A stretch of DNA of 64,000 nucleotides, taken from Drosophila miranda (lineage: Eukaryota; Arthropoda; Insecta; Diptera; Drosophilidae). Below are positions 46,676 to 58,100 of the stretch, in pieces. The stretch lies in NCBI RefSeq assembly GCF_003369915.1, contig NC_046673.1, positions 7,982,001 through 8,046,000 of the forward strand. The letters are read 5' to 3'. The number at the start of each line of letters is the position of its first letter. Position 1 is the stretch's first letter. A program made the position numbers and the translations under genes. The notes beneath the pieces are model-generated. The model saw only the letters and a list, made by a program, of their open reading frames with translations. It was not told the origin of the DNA and made no database searches.

Positions 46676-47994
46676 ATGTCATCGAATGTGGTATTTCGAT
46701 CCGGCACTCGCGTTGCGCGCACATGTCGTGTGTGTTATGTCCCCTCCCCGAACAGCTTCTCTTTATTCAAGCCAAACAGGATATGTGGCCAAATCACAAC
46801 GCTGGCCATGGTCCTTAGCTACTGCGTTAGCGTGGATGTGCTCGAGGAGGAGGACTTTATGCCGGACCACATATGCGGCAGCTGCGCAACGAATCTCGAG
46901 CAGGTCATGGAGTTTAAGCAGAAGGCCCGCAACATAGATCAGTTCCTAAGGGAACGTCATGAAAAGCGCTGTGCCAGCCTGCCAATAAATGGGGTGAAAC
47001 TGAATGAACAGCACGCAGCAGAGCTCAATAATGATCTGGAAATAGTCGAGGAGGAACAAGAAGAGAGCAACGTGCTAGTGGGTTGCGACATTATTGAGGA
47101 AATGCCTGAAGATGATATGCACATGGCAAGCCACATTCCAGAAGATCTATACGAGGTTGTCGAAGTGCAGGAGCAGCAGCAGCGGGAGGAGGAGAAGGAA
47201 GAGGAAATAGAGGAGCTGGCTCAGGAGGACACCAGTGAGGAAGAGCAGCAGCCAGCATCAACCGCTGCCCGAACCAGAAGACCAAAGCCAATCTCCGATC
47301 TGCTGCAGTGTAAGGTGAGAGCCTGAAAAAACAATAAAGAAGTTGTTTTCGATTTGACTGATTTTAAATCTGGCTGCAGATCTGCAACAAGCAGCTGAGC
47401 ACATCCAACTCGTTCAAGTACCACATGCAGCTGCATGGCGATGCCAAGCCCTTCGAGTGCACGATTTGCGGGGAGTCATTCAAGACACGCAACGCCTTTG
47501 ATGGGCACATAACGACTCACGATCCAAATAATCCCAATACGTGTAACATATGCGGTAAGTTCTATCGGCAGGCCTCGTCGCTGCGCACCCACATGCTCGC
47601 CCACAAAGGGGTCAAGCCATACCAGTGCACCCTATGCGGCAAGCGGCTCACCCAGAAGTCCGGCTACAAAAAGCACATGCTGACCCACACCGGCGAGAAG
47701 CCGCACACCTGCGACATTTGCCATCGCTCCTTCCGCTACTCGAGCAACCTCATTGCCCACAAGCGATGCCATAGCCAGGAGAAGCCGCACGAGTGCCAGG
47801 TCTGTCACAAGCGCAGCTTTGCCAACAGCTCCGATCTGACACGCCACATGCTGGTCCATTCCAACGAGCGTCCCTTCAAGTGTCTCGATTGTGGCAAAAC
47901 CTTCAAGCGACAGATATCCCTCAATGTCCACATGAAGTCGAAGAAAACAGCGGCCATGGAGGAGTCGTCTCTGGAGTACGACGAGGAGAACTAA
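46676..47994 (+). CDS. CG2712: ZAD protein with seven C2H2 fingers (CG2712-like)
   Basis: Two exons (46676-47314, 47380-47994) give 417 residues. Residues about 16-95 are a ZAD (RTCRVCYVPS, then DHICGSCATNLEQVMEF). An acidic stretch with Glu/Gln repeats follows. Seven C2H2 fingers run from about residue 211 to 400; the first is cut by the intron between LQCK and ICNKQ. The finger TLCGKRLTQKSGYKKHMLTH closely resembles EICGVGLSQKSGYKKHLLVH in dwg, so the two genes look like old duplicates. The sixth finger has one residue more than usual between its second Cys and first His (CHKRSFANSSDLTRH). ZAD proteins bind DNA and often work at promoters or boundaries. The assignment dwg versus CG2712 rests on finger number and order and could be reversed. 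Confidence 0.75.
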
Positions 47995-48144
47995 AAGCGT
48001 TTATCATGTTAATTTGTTAATTATTTTTAGTTATTTTTTAATTATTTTTAATGACAGTTTTTTTTACGTTACACGAGATAATGATTAGGTTTTTAGGCCG
48101 AAACCATCTTTAAAATCTGCGATAAAAGCCCCTAAAATTCTTTG

Positions 48145-48400
48145 TATAAATTCAAAAACCCAAGAACGTTCCCACCTTCTTCGCGACCTTCTGGATCAAT
48201 TCCTTTGTGGTGACTCCAGCAGCCTTGATGCGTACCACCAAGGACCAGGTGTTAACTGGTCGCAACTCCGAAGAGGACTCCCTCCTTATCAAAAGCTTTT
48301 TACACTCAGAACTGAACCATGATCCCAGCGTTGTCCAATGACTACCTAAACTTTCTAGAAAACGATCGGTTAGAGCTGTGCCGTATCTACCTCTTCATAT
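48145..48400 (-). pseudogene. Unidentified coding-like relic
   Basis: A stop-free run of roughly 75-80 codons without an ATG. It reads, in part, LGSHWTTLGSWFSSECKKLL, then SELRPVNTWSLVVRIKAAGV, then TTKELIQKVAKKVGTF. Amino-acid composition is protein-like (Leu, Val, Lys, Trp) and unlike the AT-rich surroundings. It stops where the DINE-1-like element begins. It could be a fragment of a host gene or of an old mobile element. I cannot name a family. Confidence 0.3.
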
Positions 48401-48960
48401 ATCCGGTACTCAAAGAGTATAGCAGTACATATATTAGTTTTGTGGTGGAAGTAGACGTGTGTAACACCCAGAAGGAAGCTTCCCGACCCCATAAACTACA
48501 TGTTGTCTTGATCAGAATCAATAGCCGGATCGATAAAGTCGTGTTTGTCTGTCAGATGAATATCTGTGGCATCCACAATTTTGAATACACGAGAAAACCG
48601 AAAGCAAAGAATCATAGAGAATGAATCAAAGAAACTGGCATATTCTAGAAATCTGGATCAGGTGGATTAGATCGTTCTAAAAGGAACAACTAAAATTGCA
48701 GTGGATACCCAAACCCCTTCCACGAGCTAACTCATTCCCTCTCTCTCTCTCTCCCACGCACTCTTTCTCGTGCCGTGTGCGCTCTCTGGCGGAGGGAAGC
48801 GTGATATAATGGCTAGGGAGAGAGCGACATGTATAGTGGAAAAAATGGAGCAAAATGGTAAAAAGGGGAACAGATAAAATATTCTAAAGTTTGAATCATC
48901 TTTTGATCTTTAGGTGGAAAGTAGATAAACGATGTGCAAGAACCAATAGTAAAGCATATC
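48395..48960 (+). mobile_element. DINE-1-like Helitron (non-autonomous)
   Basis: Starts at 'tatccggtactcaaagagtata' (the usual tatacccg-tact start, changed). It continues with 'gtgtgtaacacccagaaggaagcttcccgacccca' in the DINE-1 manner, then 'atcaatagccggatcgata', 'gaatcatagagaatga', and a CT microsatellite (48741-48752). It ends with 'tctctggcggaggga', 'gatataa' and 'gatctttaggtggaaa' near 48,908. The order of these words is the same as in the 61.9-kb copy. DINE-1/INE-1 are plain DNA transposons of the Helentron class, without coding capacity. Confidence 0.75.
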
Positions 48961-49299
48961 AAGCGGTCGTCGTTCCTCTCTTTCTTTCTTTGTTCTTTTC
49001 ATCTCTCATGACAAGTGCGATCAAAATTGAGAAATATTTGTATTACAAATTTGTTGTTATATTTTTTTAGCAGGTTTTCTGCTACCCATAGTGGCAGCTT
49101 AACCTCGTTATAATTTATCATACTTACAACATTTCTCATTTCTGCATCGACTTTACATCGACGATGTACATGTGTGTTTTTCTAGGATACTTTGCAGTTC
49201 CCCTGGCCCTCCGGCTGAAAGGGAGGCACCCGAATCGCTGCGTTTGATGAAGGCTCGTTCTCTCCAAAAAAAAAAAAAAAAAAAAGTTCTAAACAGGGA

Positions 49300-49760
49300 G
49301 CTTCTTCTGGGGTGTTGGGATTCTCTTGGGTCAGCGCCTTGACCACTACGGCTTATGTGTAGATCGGTAGTATGCCATTCTCCACCTCCAAAATGAGCAC
49401 AGGCGCTGCAGTGGTATCTACCAATGAATGCTATGGTGAGCACTTCCCAGTGTAGGGTGTTTCCGTCCTTGGTAGCTAAATGCATATTAATAGCGATGTT
49501 TCCGAACAATGCAACTGCAAGTTAGACGATTGGCCCCGTCGTCCATCTCAATTGATTGACCCGATTTTAGTTCGAACTTGATAGTACCCATGGGAGCGGT
49601 ATAGTTTCCAGAATGCGGGCCAAACTATAAATGCGAGTCCACACTCGTCAGCCCCTATAGAGGTACGAAGGCCCGAGATGCCATGGACGATGCTAAATGC
49701 AGCTGCCAGCTGCTGGATAGAACAGACAGCGATAAGCAACAGATTTGAGATAGCTCCAGA
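49300..49760 (-). pseudogene. Second unidentified coding-like relic
   Basis: On the minus strand two frames with protein-like wording lie one after the other. The upstream one reads SIQQLAAAFSIVHGISGLRT and then GADECGLAFIVWPAFWKLYR. GLAFIVWP recalls the GLAFI(A/V)YP signature of SLC6 neurotransmitter symporters, but the rest does not clearly follow that family. The downstream one reads MHLATKDGNTLHWEVLTIAF and then GRYHCSACAHFGGGEW. A poly-A/T run flanks it. I cannot decide between an old gene fragment and chance. Confidence 0.25.
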
Positions 49761-50835
49761 AAAAAAAAGTTTTTAGTTAAAAATTCAAATTTAAAGGTTT
49801 TTTTTTTTTTTAGGTATTTATTCAAGATTTAATATCTTCGAAAGCGTAATTTCCCAGATTATTATACCCCACTAGGCCTACAACCCAATCATTGTGTCGT
49901 GTTAAGTGCATTCAAAAGTTTTCCTTTGGGTGGCACTGTGTTATCTGTTATGACTAGGTATGTACATCTATAACACTTAGTTCCTTACTCGTGGCCAAGA
50001 ACTGTAATTATTTCGATAAGAAAAGAAGGAGGCAATTTGTTTACGAAGAGCCGGTGTCCCACTAGATAGGTATATGATTTCTGTCCTAGATACCAGTAAG
50101 TACTAGCTAGCACAGAGGTCTTGTAGAGTATTTGAGTTTAGATTTTGTTTCTTTATTTTAGCTATTTACCATTTTTATAACAATTTTCATAAGTAAAGAG
50201 TTACAGAGGTCAAATCAACGACTCCGGTTATCCATTTTTTGTCCAATATATAGTTATATATGTGTGTGTGTGTGTCTAGCCTTAACAAGAGGGAGAGGTA
50301 GGAGAGGTCGCTACGGAAGGCAAGACAAGCATTAATGGACTTGTACACTCTCGAGGTTATATGAATGGCGCGCGAATCTCAATACGAATGGGGAATGGGG
50401 GAGAACCAGGTCGTGAATATGAATTACTTTTTGGGATAAATTACAAAATATGAATGTTGTTGTTTTACTCTTTTGTCGTGTCGTTCGATACATACGGTTA
50501 ATGTTATGTAATAAAATAAATAAAATATAAATGTTACAGAACAATGTGAGTGCTTGCGTGTAATACTTGGCAGAAATAAAATGAGAATAGATATTGTACG
50601 AGTACACATAAATAATTATAAACATGTATCCATACAAATATATACATATATATATATACATATACGATATATCATCACAAAAAGTATCGTTACAAAAAAA
50701 AAACCCATTAATGTTAATTCATAAAATATGAAGCAAAGGAATAATAATATCAGTATTTAAAAAAAAAAATTATTTTCGTTTTATGCGTAAATGGAAAAAA
50801 GTTGGAGGCACACTCGGGTACTTCTGCGGCCGCTG

Positions 50836-53800
50836 CTAATCCTTCTCCTGCTGCTGCAGCAGTGCGGCAATCTCCTGGAACTTGTGACGAAAGTCCACGC
50901 TGCTCTCGCTGATCACGGACATGCTCGAGGAGGGGTCCTGGCACAATTAAAATTAAAGAATTCATAAATATAGAAGGTTCTTTTGAAGGGTTTGTTCAGC
51001 CTCACTATTATGTCCCTGGTGGCATCTATCTCATCTAAATGACCAAGCAGTGAGGTCAGCGAGAAGTCATTGATGTTTTCCTCCAGCCAGCGCGCATTCG
51101 AGGTGGAATCCCGCAGCAAATGCATCGGGCTCATGCTGCCACGAAAGAAGTTTTGTGCTGCCAAGGAAGTTAAATTAAATTCTTGAAGATCTGGGGGACA
51201 CCCACAGCGCCTTTGGGGACCTGCCACTCACTTGTGCTCTCATCTTGAGCTGCCTCTGGCAGCGTGTCTGCAATTGCTGATGGCGGAACAATATCCAAAT
51301 TTGGCATATCTCTCGCTGGTCCGCGGCTGGCTCCAGCATCCATGGCCTGTATGGAGTCTGTCTCAGTGTGCTGATGACGCTGCTCCTCCCCGCTGAATCT
51401 GGATGACATGGGGATGCCAGTCGTAAGCCCAGCACGCTCAATCGGCTCGAAGAGTCCGTTGTGCAGCTGACGCACACTCAGCTGGTCGTAGGGACGACCG
51501 GGCCCGCCAACCCCTGAGCCGGGCAGGAGGAGCCGTCGATGCACCAGAACCTGCCGGTTGAGCTTCTGGCGCGTGAGCTGCGTGTGAAAGGGAAATATAG
51601 TGTAAGCTTGGTCTGGGGTTGGGGTTGTTGGTGCAGAAAAAAACACTCACCGCCGATAGCTGACGCACTGGATCAACGAAATGGGCTATGGGACGTCGGA
51701 CCGGCAGCATGGGTGTACGGAAAGTGCCCTCGCCGGCGGCGGCAGCTTCGTTGGCTCCCGCCAATTGCTGGGCCTTGTTCATCAGGTCTCGCTTGCGATC
51801 GCAGGTATGGCCACAGTTGCACTGACGCTTGCGCACACGCTCACTGAGATTGGCCACGAGCAGGAGATGCTTCAGCTTATTGCTTACCGTCGATGTGGTC
51901 ACGGCCTTGACGCGTTCCACGCTATCACAGTCATTGGTATTGTATGGAAGCGACGTGGCCGATGTGGTTGATGTGGTCGTGGTCGCCGGCACAGAGGAGG
52001 AGTGCGAGTGGGACACTATCTCTGTCTCGCACCAGTAATACTCCAGCTCCACCTTGGAATCCTGTCCCAGCACCACATACAAATCCCCAATGGTTATATC
52101 CGCCGCATTCGACACGGTCCAGCCTCGGCGCATCCGTTTGATAATGTTATCGCTCAGCAGCGGCTTAAAGTTTCGGGCAGCAGCGGCTGCAGCCGCCTCT
52201 TTTGCCTCTTTGCGCTTGGAGCGAGCCACTGGCGGTGTGGGCACTGCCACTGCCACTGGCACTGGTACTGGCAGAACCGGTGCTGAAGCTGGCACTGTAG
52301 CTGGCGGCTGCGGCAGCAGTATTGATGTTGGTGGTGGCGGTGGTGCTGGGGCCACAGCTGAGGTGATGATTGCCGCTTCACCGGAAGGAAGGAACTCCTT
52401 CGTGTCCTCGACCAGCTCATCGCCGCTGCACACCTCCAGCTTCACAACTTCCATTTTCACATCTTCCAGCTTTACAGTTTCCAGCTTCACATTGTTGTTC
52501 TCGGGGGCCACAACCGCCTCGTCCAGGGACTTCTCAAGAACTGGACTGGCTCCGGTCTTAGGCTTCTTGGCCTCAGGTGAACGCTTCTCTGATCCGCTCT
52601 CGGTGCGTGGTCGCTTGCTCGCGGCCACCGCCACCGCCGCACTATTGCCCAGGGTCTCGCTGCGCACTTTAACGCCGATACGCTCCTCGTAGGCGGTCAG
52701 GCAGATGTCTATGCTGTTCAGGTGGGCAGTGATATTCAGCAAGGGCCGATGGATGGCCACACCCGGTTTGGGCTGGAAGCATAGTGATGGCTCCACGGGT
52801 GCCGCCGGTGGCTGCTGCTGTGGTTGCTCTGGTTCGTTGTTGGTGCTGGGTGTGGGGGTGCTGGCGGCGGTGGTGGTGTTGCTGGCAGTGGCCGAGATGT
52901 TGGGATACAGAGAAGACTTCTGCTCGTTCAGTCGCTGTGTGGAACTGCGCCATTTGTACTCAAATATCTTGATGAAACTCAGAAGCTTCTTGTGCAGCGG
53001 CACAATGATGCGACCTCTGGGATTCTGAGCCAACGATTGGACCCGGCCAAAGGTCTCCATGTTGGCTGGACTCAGCAGCACCTCCACCTTGCTGGGCAGG
53101 CGTATGTCTTCCAGCGAGTCTAGAGTAGAGATGCACAAATGAGTTTTTGGCTGTAGGAAGAGGTTCAGTAATGTATTGAGACTTGCCATCGAGCTGATTG
53201 AGACGACGCAGAGCCTTGCAGGAGGGCGTCTTAATGCGTATGTTTTTGCCCTTGCAGCGGATCGTGATCTGGCCCTGGTAGATGAGCGGCTTCAGCTTCA
53301 TGAAATGCTTTTCGGTGAGGAACTGTAGCTTGCGACGCATTTCGCCATAGTTGATCAGTGTATACAGTTCCTGGGCGAGCTTCTTCAGCTCTACAGAGAG
53401 AGAAAGTAATGGATGCGTTAGCAAAAGGCTAAAGATTGATATTCAGGCTTTTTGTCTTACCATCCGAGTACCTCACATATTTGCAGATTTTGTGATAGGT
53501 CTGATAGTAGTGTTGGCGCACTTGATCCTTAGTCTTGAAGCTGTATTCGCTGTTGGCATTGCGGCGCTTTAGCTTCGCATTGATGCAGTTGGCCACCGCC
53601 TCAAAGTCCTTGCCAAACTCGTTCAACGCATCAAAGAAGCAATTCCGTTCGACATTCGTCCAGGACGTCCGACCATTGCCTGTCCTTATCTGGGATGGTG
53701 TCTTCTGGGTGGGCTTCTCCTCCTTCTTGGTGTGCTCCTTTTCAGGGGGCGGTGGCGTCATTGGGCGGGTCTGGTCTTGCTTCATTTTCTGTATCACCCG

Positions 53801-54067
53801 GGCACTGGCACGCGTCCCGGGGCAATTGTGTGTGATGACAGACCCGAGTAGCTCCTCCACAGGCTCCGCGGCCGTGGATGGGACTGTGGGGGGCGCCAGC
53901 TTGAAGTGCACTCCCTTGCCATTATGCTGATGCACAAGGGCGGGGGCAGTGAAGACCTCAGTCTCCTGGGAGACAACGGAAGCAATATTTGCAACTGCTG
54001 CTACTCCTCCAGCACCAGCTACTGATCCAAGGGAGGCGGATTTCACATTCTTACACATTTCTTCCAT
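50836..54067 (-). CDS. crm: cramped (crm), SANT-domain chromatin protein
   Basis: Six exons (54067-53461, 53390-53187, 53119-51651, 51577-51232, 51157-51006, 50937-50836) give 959 residues, near the roughly 980 of D. melanogaster Crm. The SANT/Myb-like domain lies at about residues 133-185 (NGRTSWTNVERNCFFDALNE, EFGKDFEAVANCINAKLKRR). A conserved block follows that ends LRRLNQLDDSLEDIRLP. The middle carries Ser/Ala/Pro/Val low-complexity runs. A later block (KPLLSDNIIKRMRRGWTVSN, VYVVLGQD-like) and the last exon (SVDFRHKFQEIAALLQQQEK) are family-like. Crm acts with Polycomb-group genes and PCNA, and controls histone gene expression. Intron 2 starts with GC instead of GT (GATG/GCAAGT). The stop is TAG at 50836-50838. 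Confidence 0.92.
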
Positions 54068-55128
54068 TTTATGCCACTCGCATGGGCCACCACCGGAATG
54101 GAATCGTTGCCTGCAATTAGACGAACCACACGGATATTGCGTTGTCTATCTGGTCAGATTTTGCATGAAAAGCAAAAAATGGCGCTTGGCGAGAGGGGAA
54201 TTAAGCGAATGTTTGGCTATCTTCACCGCCCTGCTGGCCACTTCCATTAGCTCAATGAATTGCTGGTTGTTTTAGCTGCCGTCTGGTGTTGTTGTCGCTC
54301 CACTTACCTAAATAGCAGACATGCGAATTCGGATGGTTCACTATAAAAAAAAAATAGTTATAGACGCTAGGGATGTTGATGTCGCTTAACAGCACACTGT
54401 TCCAAAACAAAAGCCGTGGGCTTGGGCGCTACAAATGTGCTGTAATGCGCTCGAGCTGTAATGTGCAACAATCAACAGAGTTCTGTTAGGCGCGATAGCA
54501 ACTCTGTTCGGCAGACTGGCGCGACAATTAAACAACAGACAAGGTTGTTTTTGGCAAGTGTTTTTGGGGAATTATGTGCTTTTGAAAGCAAATGTGTGGT
54601 TTACTTATACCTTTCTCTTTTCCTTGCGAAATTAAGTGGAAAAAACACATTCGCCGATCGCGCTACCTCTGATTGGAGTCCTTTTTGTTTGTTTGCTTAT
54701 GGCATGAGTGTAATTAAGTGTATTTTTTTATATATTCTTGTGCAAAATGTGGCTGGGAATCGGGACCTAGGCGATGGCTATTTTACGGCGGCACACTCCC
54801 ATAATCTCAGCCACCGATGCCATTTATCGATAAGTTTAACCGCGGGAAATACAATTAATACTTTTGTTTGTGTGTGTTGTTTATTTTTTTTGTTTAAAAC
54901 TATTCGATTTTTGCGATATTTGTCTTCGTAGAATGTTCTCGAGAGTTGGCGTTGCCACAGCAGAATGCAATGTGGCAAACCGACACACGCACACACACAT
55001 CTCCCGTTATGATATTTCAACATGAAGCGCCATATTGTGGTTTTTGTTTTGTGTTGTTTATTTTAGTTGTATTTTCTTAGCTTAAATCTTAAACGTAGTG
55101 AAAAAGGTCATTATTTTGATGTGGCCTC
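54068..55128. other. Upstream region of crm and 3' side of Syx4
   Basis: Contains the crm 5' UTR and promoter with a DRE at 54825-54832, and the short 3' UTR of Syx4 at its right edge (to about 55.02 kb). Frames in between are short and not protein-like. A (CA)n run lies at 54985-55000. Confidence 0.5.
54825..54832. promoter_or_regulatory. DRE (TATCGATA) upstream of crm
   Basis: Perfect palindrome within TTATCGATAA, 758 bases before the crm ATG. A 5'-UTR intron may separate them. Confidence 0.55.
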
Positions 55129-58100
55129 TTACAAATAAATACCAACAAATAGTAATACTAGCAGCACAGCAACGAGTATAGTAATGAGCATTATCTTTTT
55201 CTGCAACAAACAACAAGAAACGAGAGTGGCGAGGTGAGTACCGTTTCAGGCCAGCAACTGTAATTGTTAGTTCACCTCACCTTCCGCGCCTTCTTCTGGT
55301 GCTTCTCGGCCTGATCGAGCTCCACGGCACCCTTGTCCACATATAGTGTAGCCTGTTGGGCATGGAACTCCACGCGCTGTATCGTTTCACTCTGCTCCAT
55401 CACCAGCGTTTGGATGCGCATAAACAGGGCGTGTACATCCTCAATGGACTTCTCTAGCTTACGCAGCTCGTTGAATCTATCCAAGAGATCACGAAGGGTC
55501 TGCCTCTCTTTTTCTGTTTCTTGCAGGAACTGTATCGAATCGAAAAATATGCATCAAGTTGTCACTTCAGCTGGGGCTCCACTATACTCACATTATCCAC
55601 GAAGAGTTTGGTGGTCTTGTTCTCCATGAGCAGCTCGATTTCCTGCTCGCTGGCCTCCGAATTGACTAAAATAAAAAACAAACGAGCGATTACCTCCACA
55701 TTGGTTCTATCTGCTTTTCGCCCTCTTACTTACTGATTTTTGTGTGCAGGCGCAGGTTCTTTTTTATTTTCAGCTCATAGTTTTGTAGAAAGAGCTCGTT
55801 CTTCTGCCACAAATTGATGTACGTCTGATATAGGCCATAGAAAAGGGTGCGTTTCATTCTCGCTTCCAGGCTATAGTCGTTCTCTGGCGGCAGGTTGGTC
55901 TTGAAATCCCTGAAGCGGCTCATCAACTGATTACCAAGGCGCAAGTTTTTATTGTGCAGATCATCCATCTCATTTTCTGGAAGGGAACGCAAACCAAATC
56001 AATTTCGACTCAAAAAGTGTTAAACTGATATTTACCGTTAAATGTGCGCAGATTAATGGTTTGAGTCATGCGGTTCATGGCCTCCAGATTGGCGGCAATC
56101 TTTGAGAGCTGCAACCGAATCTGCGAGTACTACAAAGAGAAGTTTGGTATTTTATAAATATTTATTAGATGTTTTCGAATTAACCACTCAATCGAACCCT
56201 ATCAGGGGTTTGAGTAAATGAGTGCGCTCAGAAAAGGATGCACAACGTTTAAACGAAGAGGCAAGGCGCACTAATGGAATCTTTGAAATGTTTTTTAATT
56301 GTTTTCTTTTCTGTGCTGAAGAAAAAAGGAAAGAAAAAAGCTACATATGTACATAGCAGTGGATGCAATGTGGACACAATAATTCGAATCTTCCTTATGC
56401 TTGGTGAACTCTTAACTCATATCATTATCTTCGCTATATATGTATATATGTATCGTTCAATACCTTCGCTATACATATATCGTTCATAAATTAATTATAA
56501 TTGGTTGTTGGTTGTTTTAGTTTTACTAGTATTTTTAGTACGTTTTTGGATATGTCTAAGGCAAGGGTCGGACACCTACGGCTCGATGCTATATTATTTT
56601 ATATTTAAAATCAAAAATGTATACATGTACATAATCCTAATCAAATACCATAATATTGAAACAAAAATATAAGTAGCTCTTTAAAACCTGGGAAGTTTGT
56701 TAAATTGTGCCTTTTGGTTTCGTCTAAAAAGGTTGTGCGATAAGTGGTATAAACCTACATACATATGTATGTATGTATGAGCATTGAAAGAGCGTTGGTC
56801 ATGGCCAGATTCACCCTGTACATAATGCACCTGGTGTATTCCGGCATACTTTTGAGCTGCAAATATTTACAGCCTCTCTTTCTTTTACTGCTTTTTGCAA
56901 AATTCACAATTCTCTGTCGCTTGTTGGTTACCAAGTGCAAAAATCTTTGTTTACATGGGATTGGGAGCAATACACCGCCGGAACCTCGTGGGTGATAAGT
57001 GAGTGGGTGTGGCGGTGTCGGTCGCATTCATAAAAAATAGCAAAATGTATGGCAAAAAAGGTACATACATACATATATGTATGTATGTATTTTTTTTCGC
57101 TTATCACGAGTTCACGCGTCGATTGAGTAATACAAAACTGATTCATACGAATAAAGAAGGTTCCAAAAAATAAAGGGCTAAAGAGAGATATAGAGTGGAG
57201 TGTGTCAAAGGGAAGGAGTGAGAGAAAAAGGACGCTTTAGTTATAGCAAGTTAATTATTAGTATTTCTTGAGAAAATGATGGCTTGGAGACAGAGATAGA
57301 GAGGAGAGCGCATACGTTCGGGATAGAGCTTGTGCTCTCTACTTACCGGACTAAGAATGTCGTCTACATTGGCTCCATATTGCGCCATTTTCGTGCTCCC
57401 TCGGTCCTTGCTTCCTCGATCCTTTCTCTCGCTGCTGTTATTGTTGTTGTTGTTGTTGTTGCTGGTGGTGGTGGTGCTATTGATGCTATAACTGTTTGCG
57501 CTGTCGCTGTTACTGTTGCTGTACTCTGTTGTCCCACTGTACACGTTGAGTAGGAGTGAACCGTTAGACGAGGAGCTCGATTGAGAGCTCAGCGAGCGCT
57601 ACCGGAAAATAAGGGAGAACAAGAATAACTGAAATGTAATCTCTAAGAAACGCTCGTCAAAACTGTGAGAATAAGACAATTTTATTATTGATTTGTACGA
57701 CTTCTGCTACTCCGTTTGTTTTTTTTGTTTCTCTTGCCCAACCTGGCGCCGTGTAAAAGTACAATAAAAATTACTTCAAAACTGAAACTCACTTAGTGCC
57801 AAAAGTGTGGGACAGTGGGGGAGGTATGGGGTACGGCATCGGACAAGTGTGATGTGCCGTATGGGGCTACTTTATCGCTGTTATCTATGGGGAATCTGAT
57901 AAATATTAACTCCCCACCCTCCATACCATCGGGGGGCCTCCTCAAGGCACAAAGAGAGTGCGAGAAATAGTGGTGGAGAAAAAAAGATGAGCGATCGGTC
58001 ACAGTGGAAAAAGTGCGCATAAAAACAAACGACAACTTTTCCAGAGAAGAGATGCAAGTCTCATCAACCAATTCTTGGTACTGAATAGCATTCGTATGTA

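Larger units (their letters stand above)
47995..50835. other. Spacer between the second ZAD gene and crm, with relics
   Basis: From left: 3' UTR of the ZAD gene; a coding-like relic on the minus strand (48.15-48.40 kb); a DINE-1-like element (48.40-48.96 kb); a poly-A run of 22 at 49266-49287; a second coding-like relic on the minus strand (49.3-49.75 kb); and from about 50.1 kb the AT-rich 3' UTR of crm with a (TG)n run at 50263-50276 and (TA)n-like runs at 50638-50665. Confidence 0.55.

Noticed and set aside
49266-49287. A run of 22 A as the tail of a retroposed copy
   Set aside because: The neighbouring relic reads on the opposite strand and no target-site duplication is visible, so a retroposed origin is not supported.
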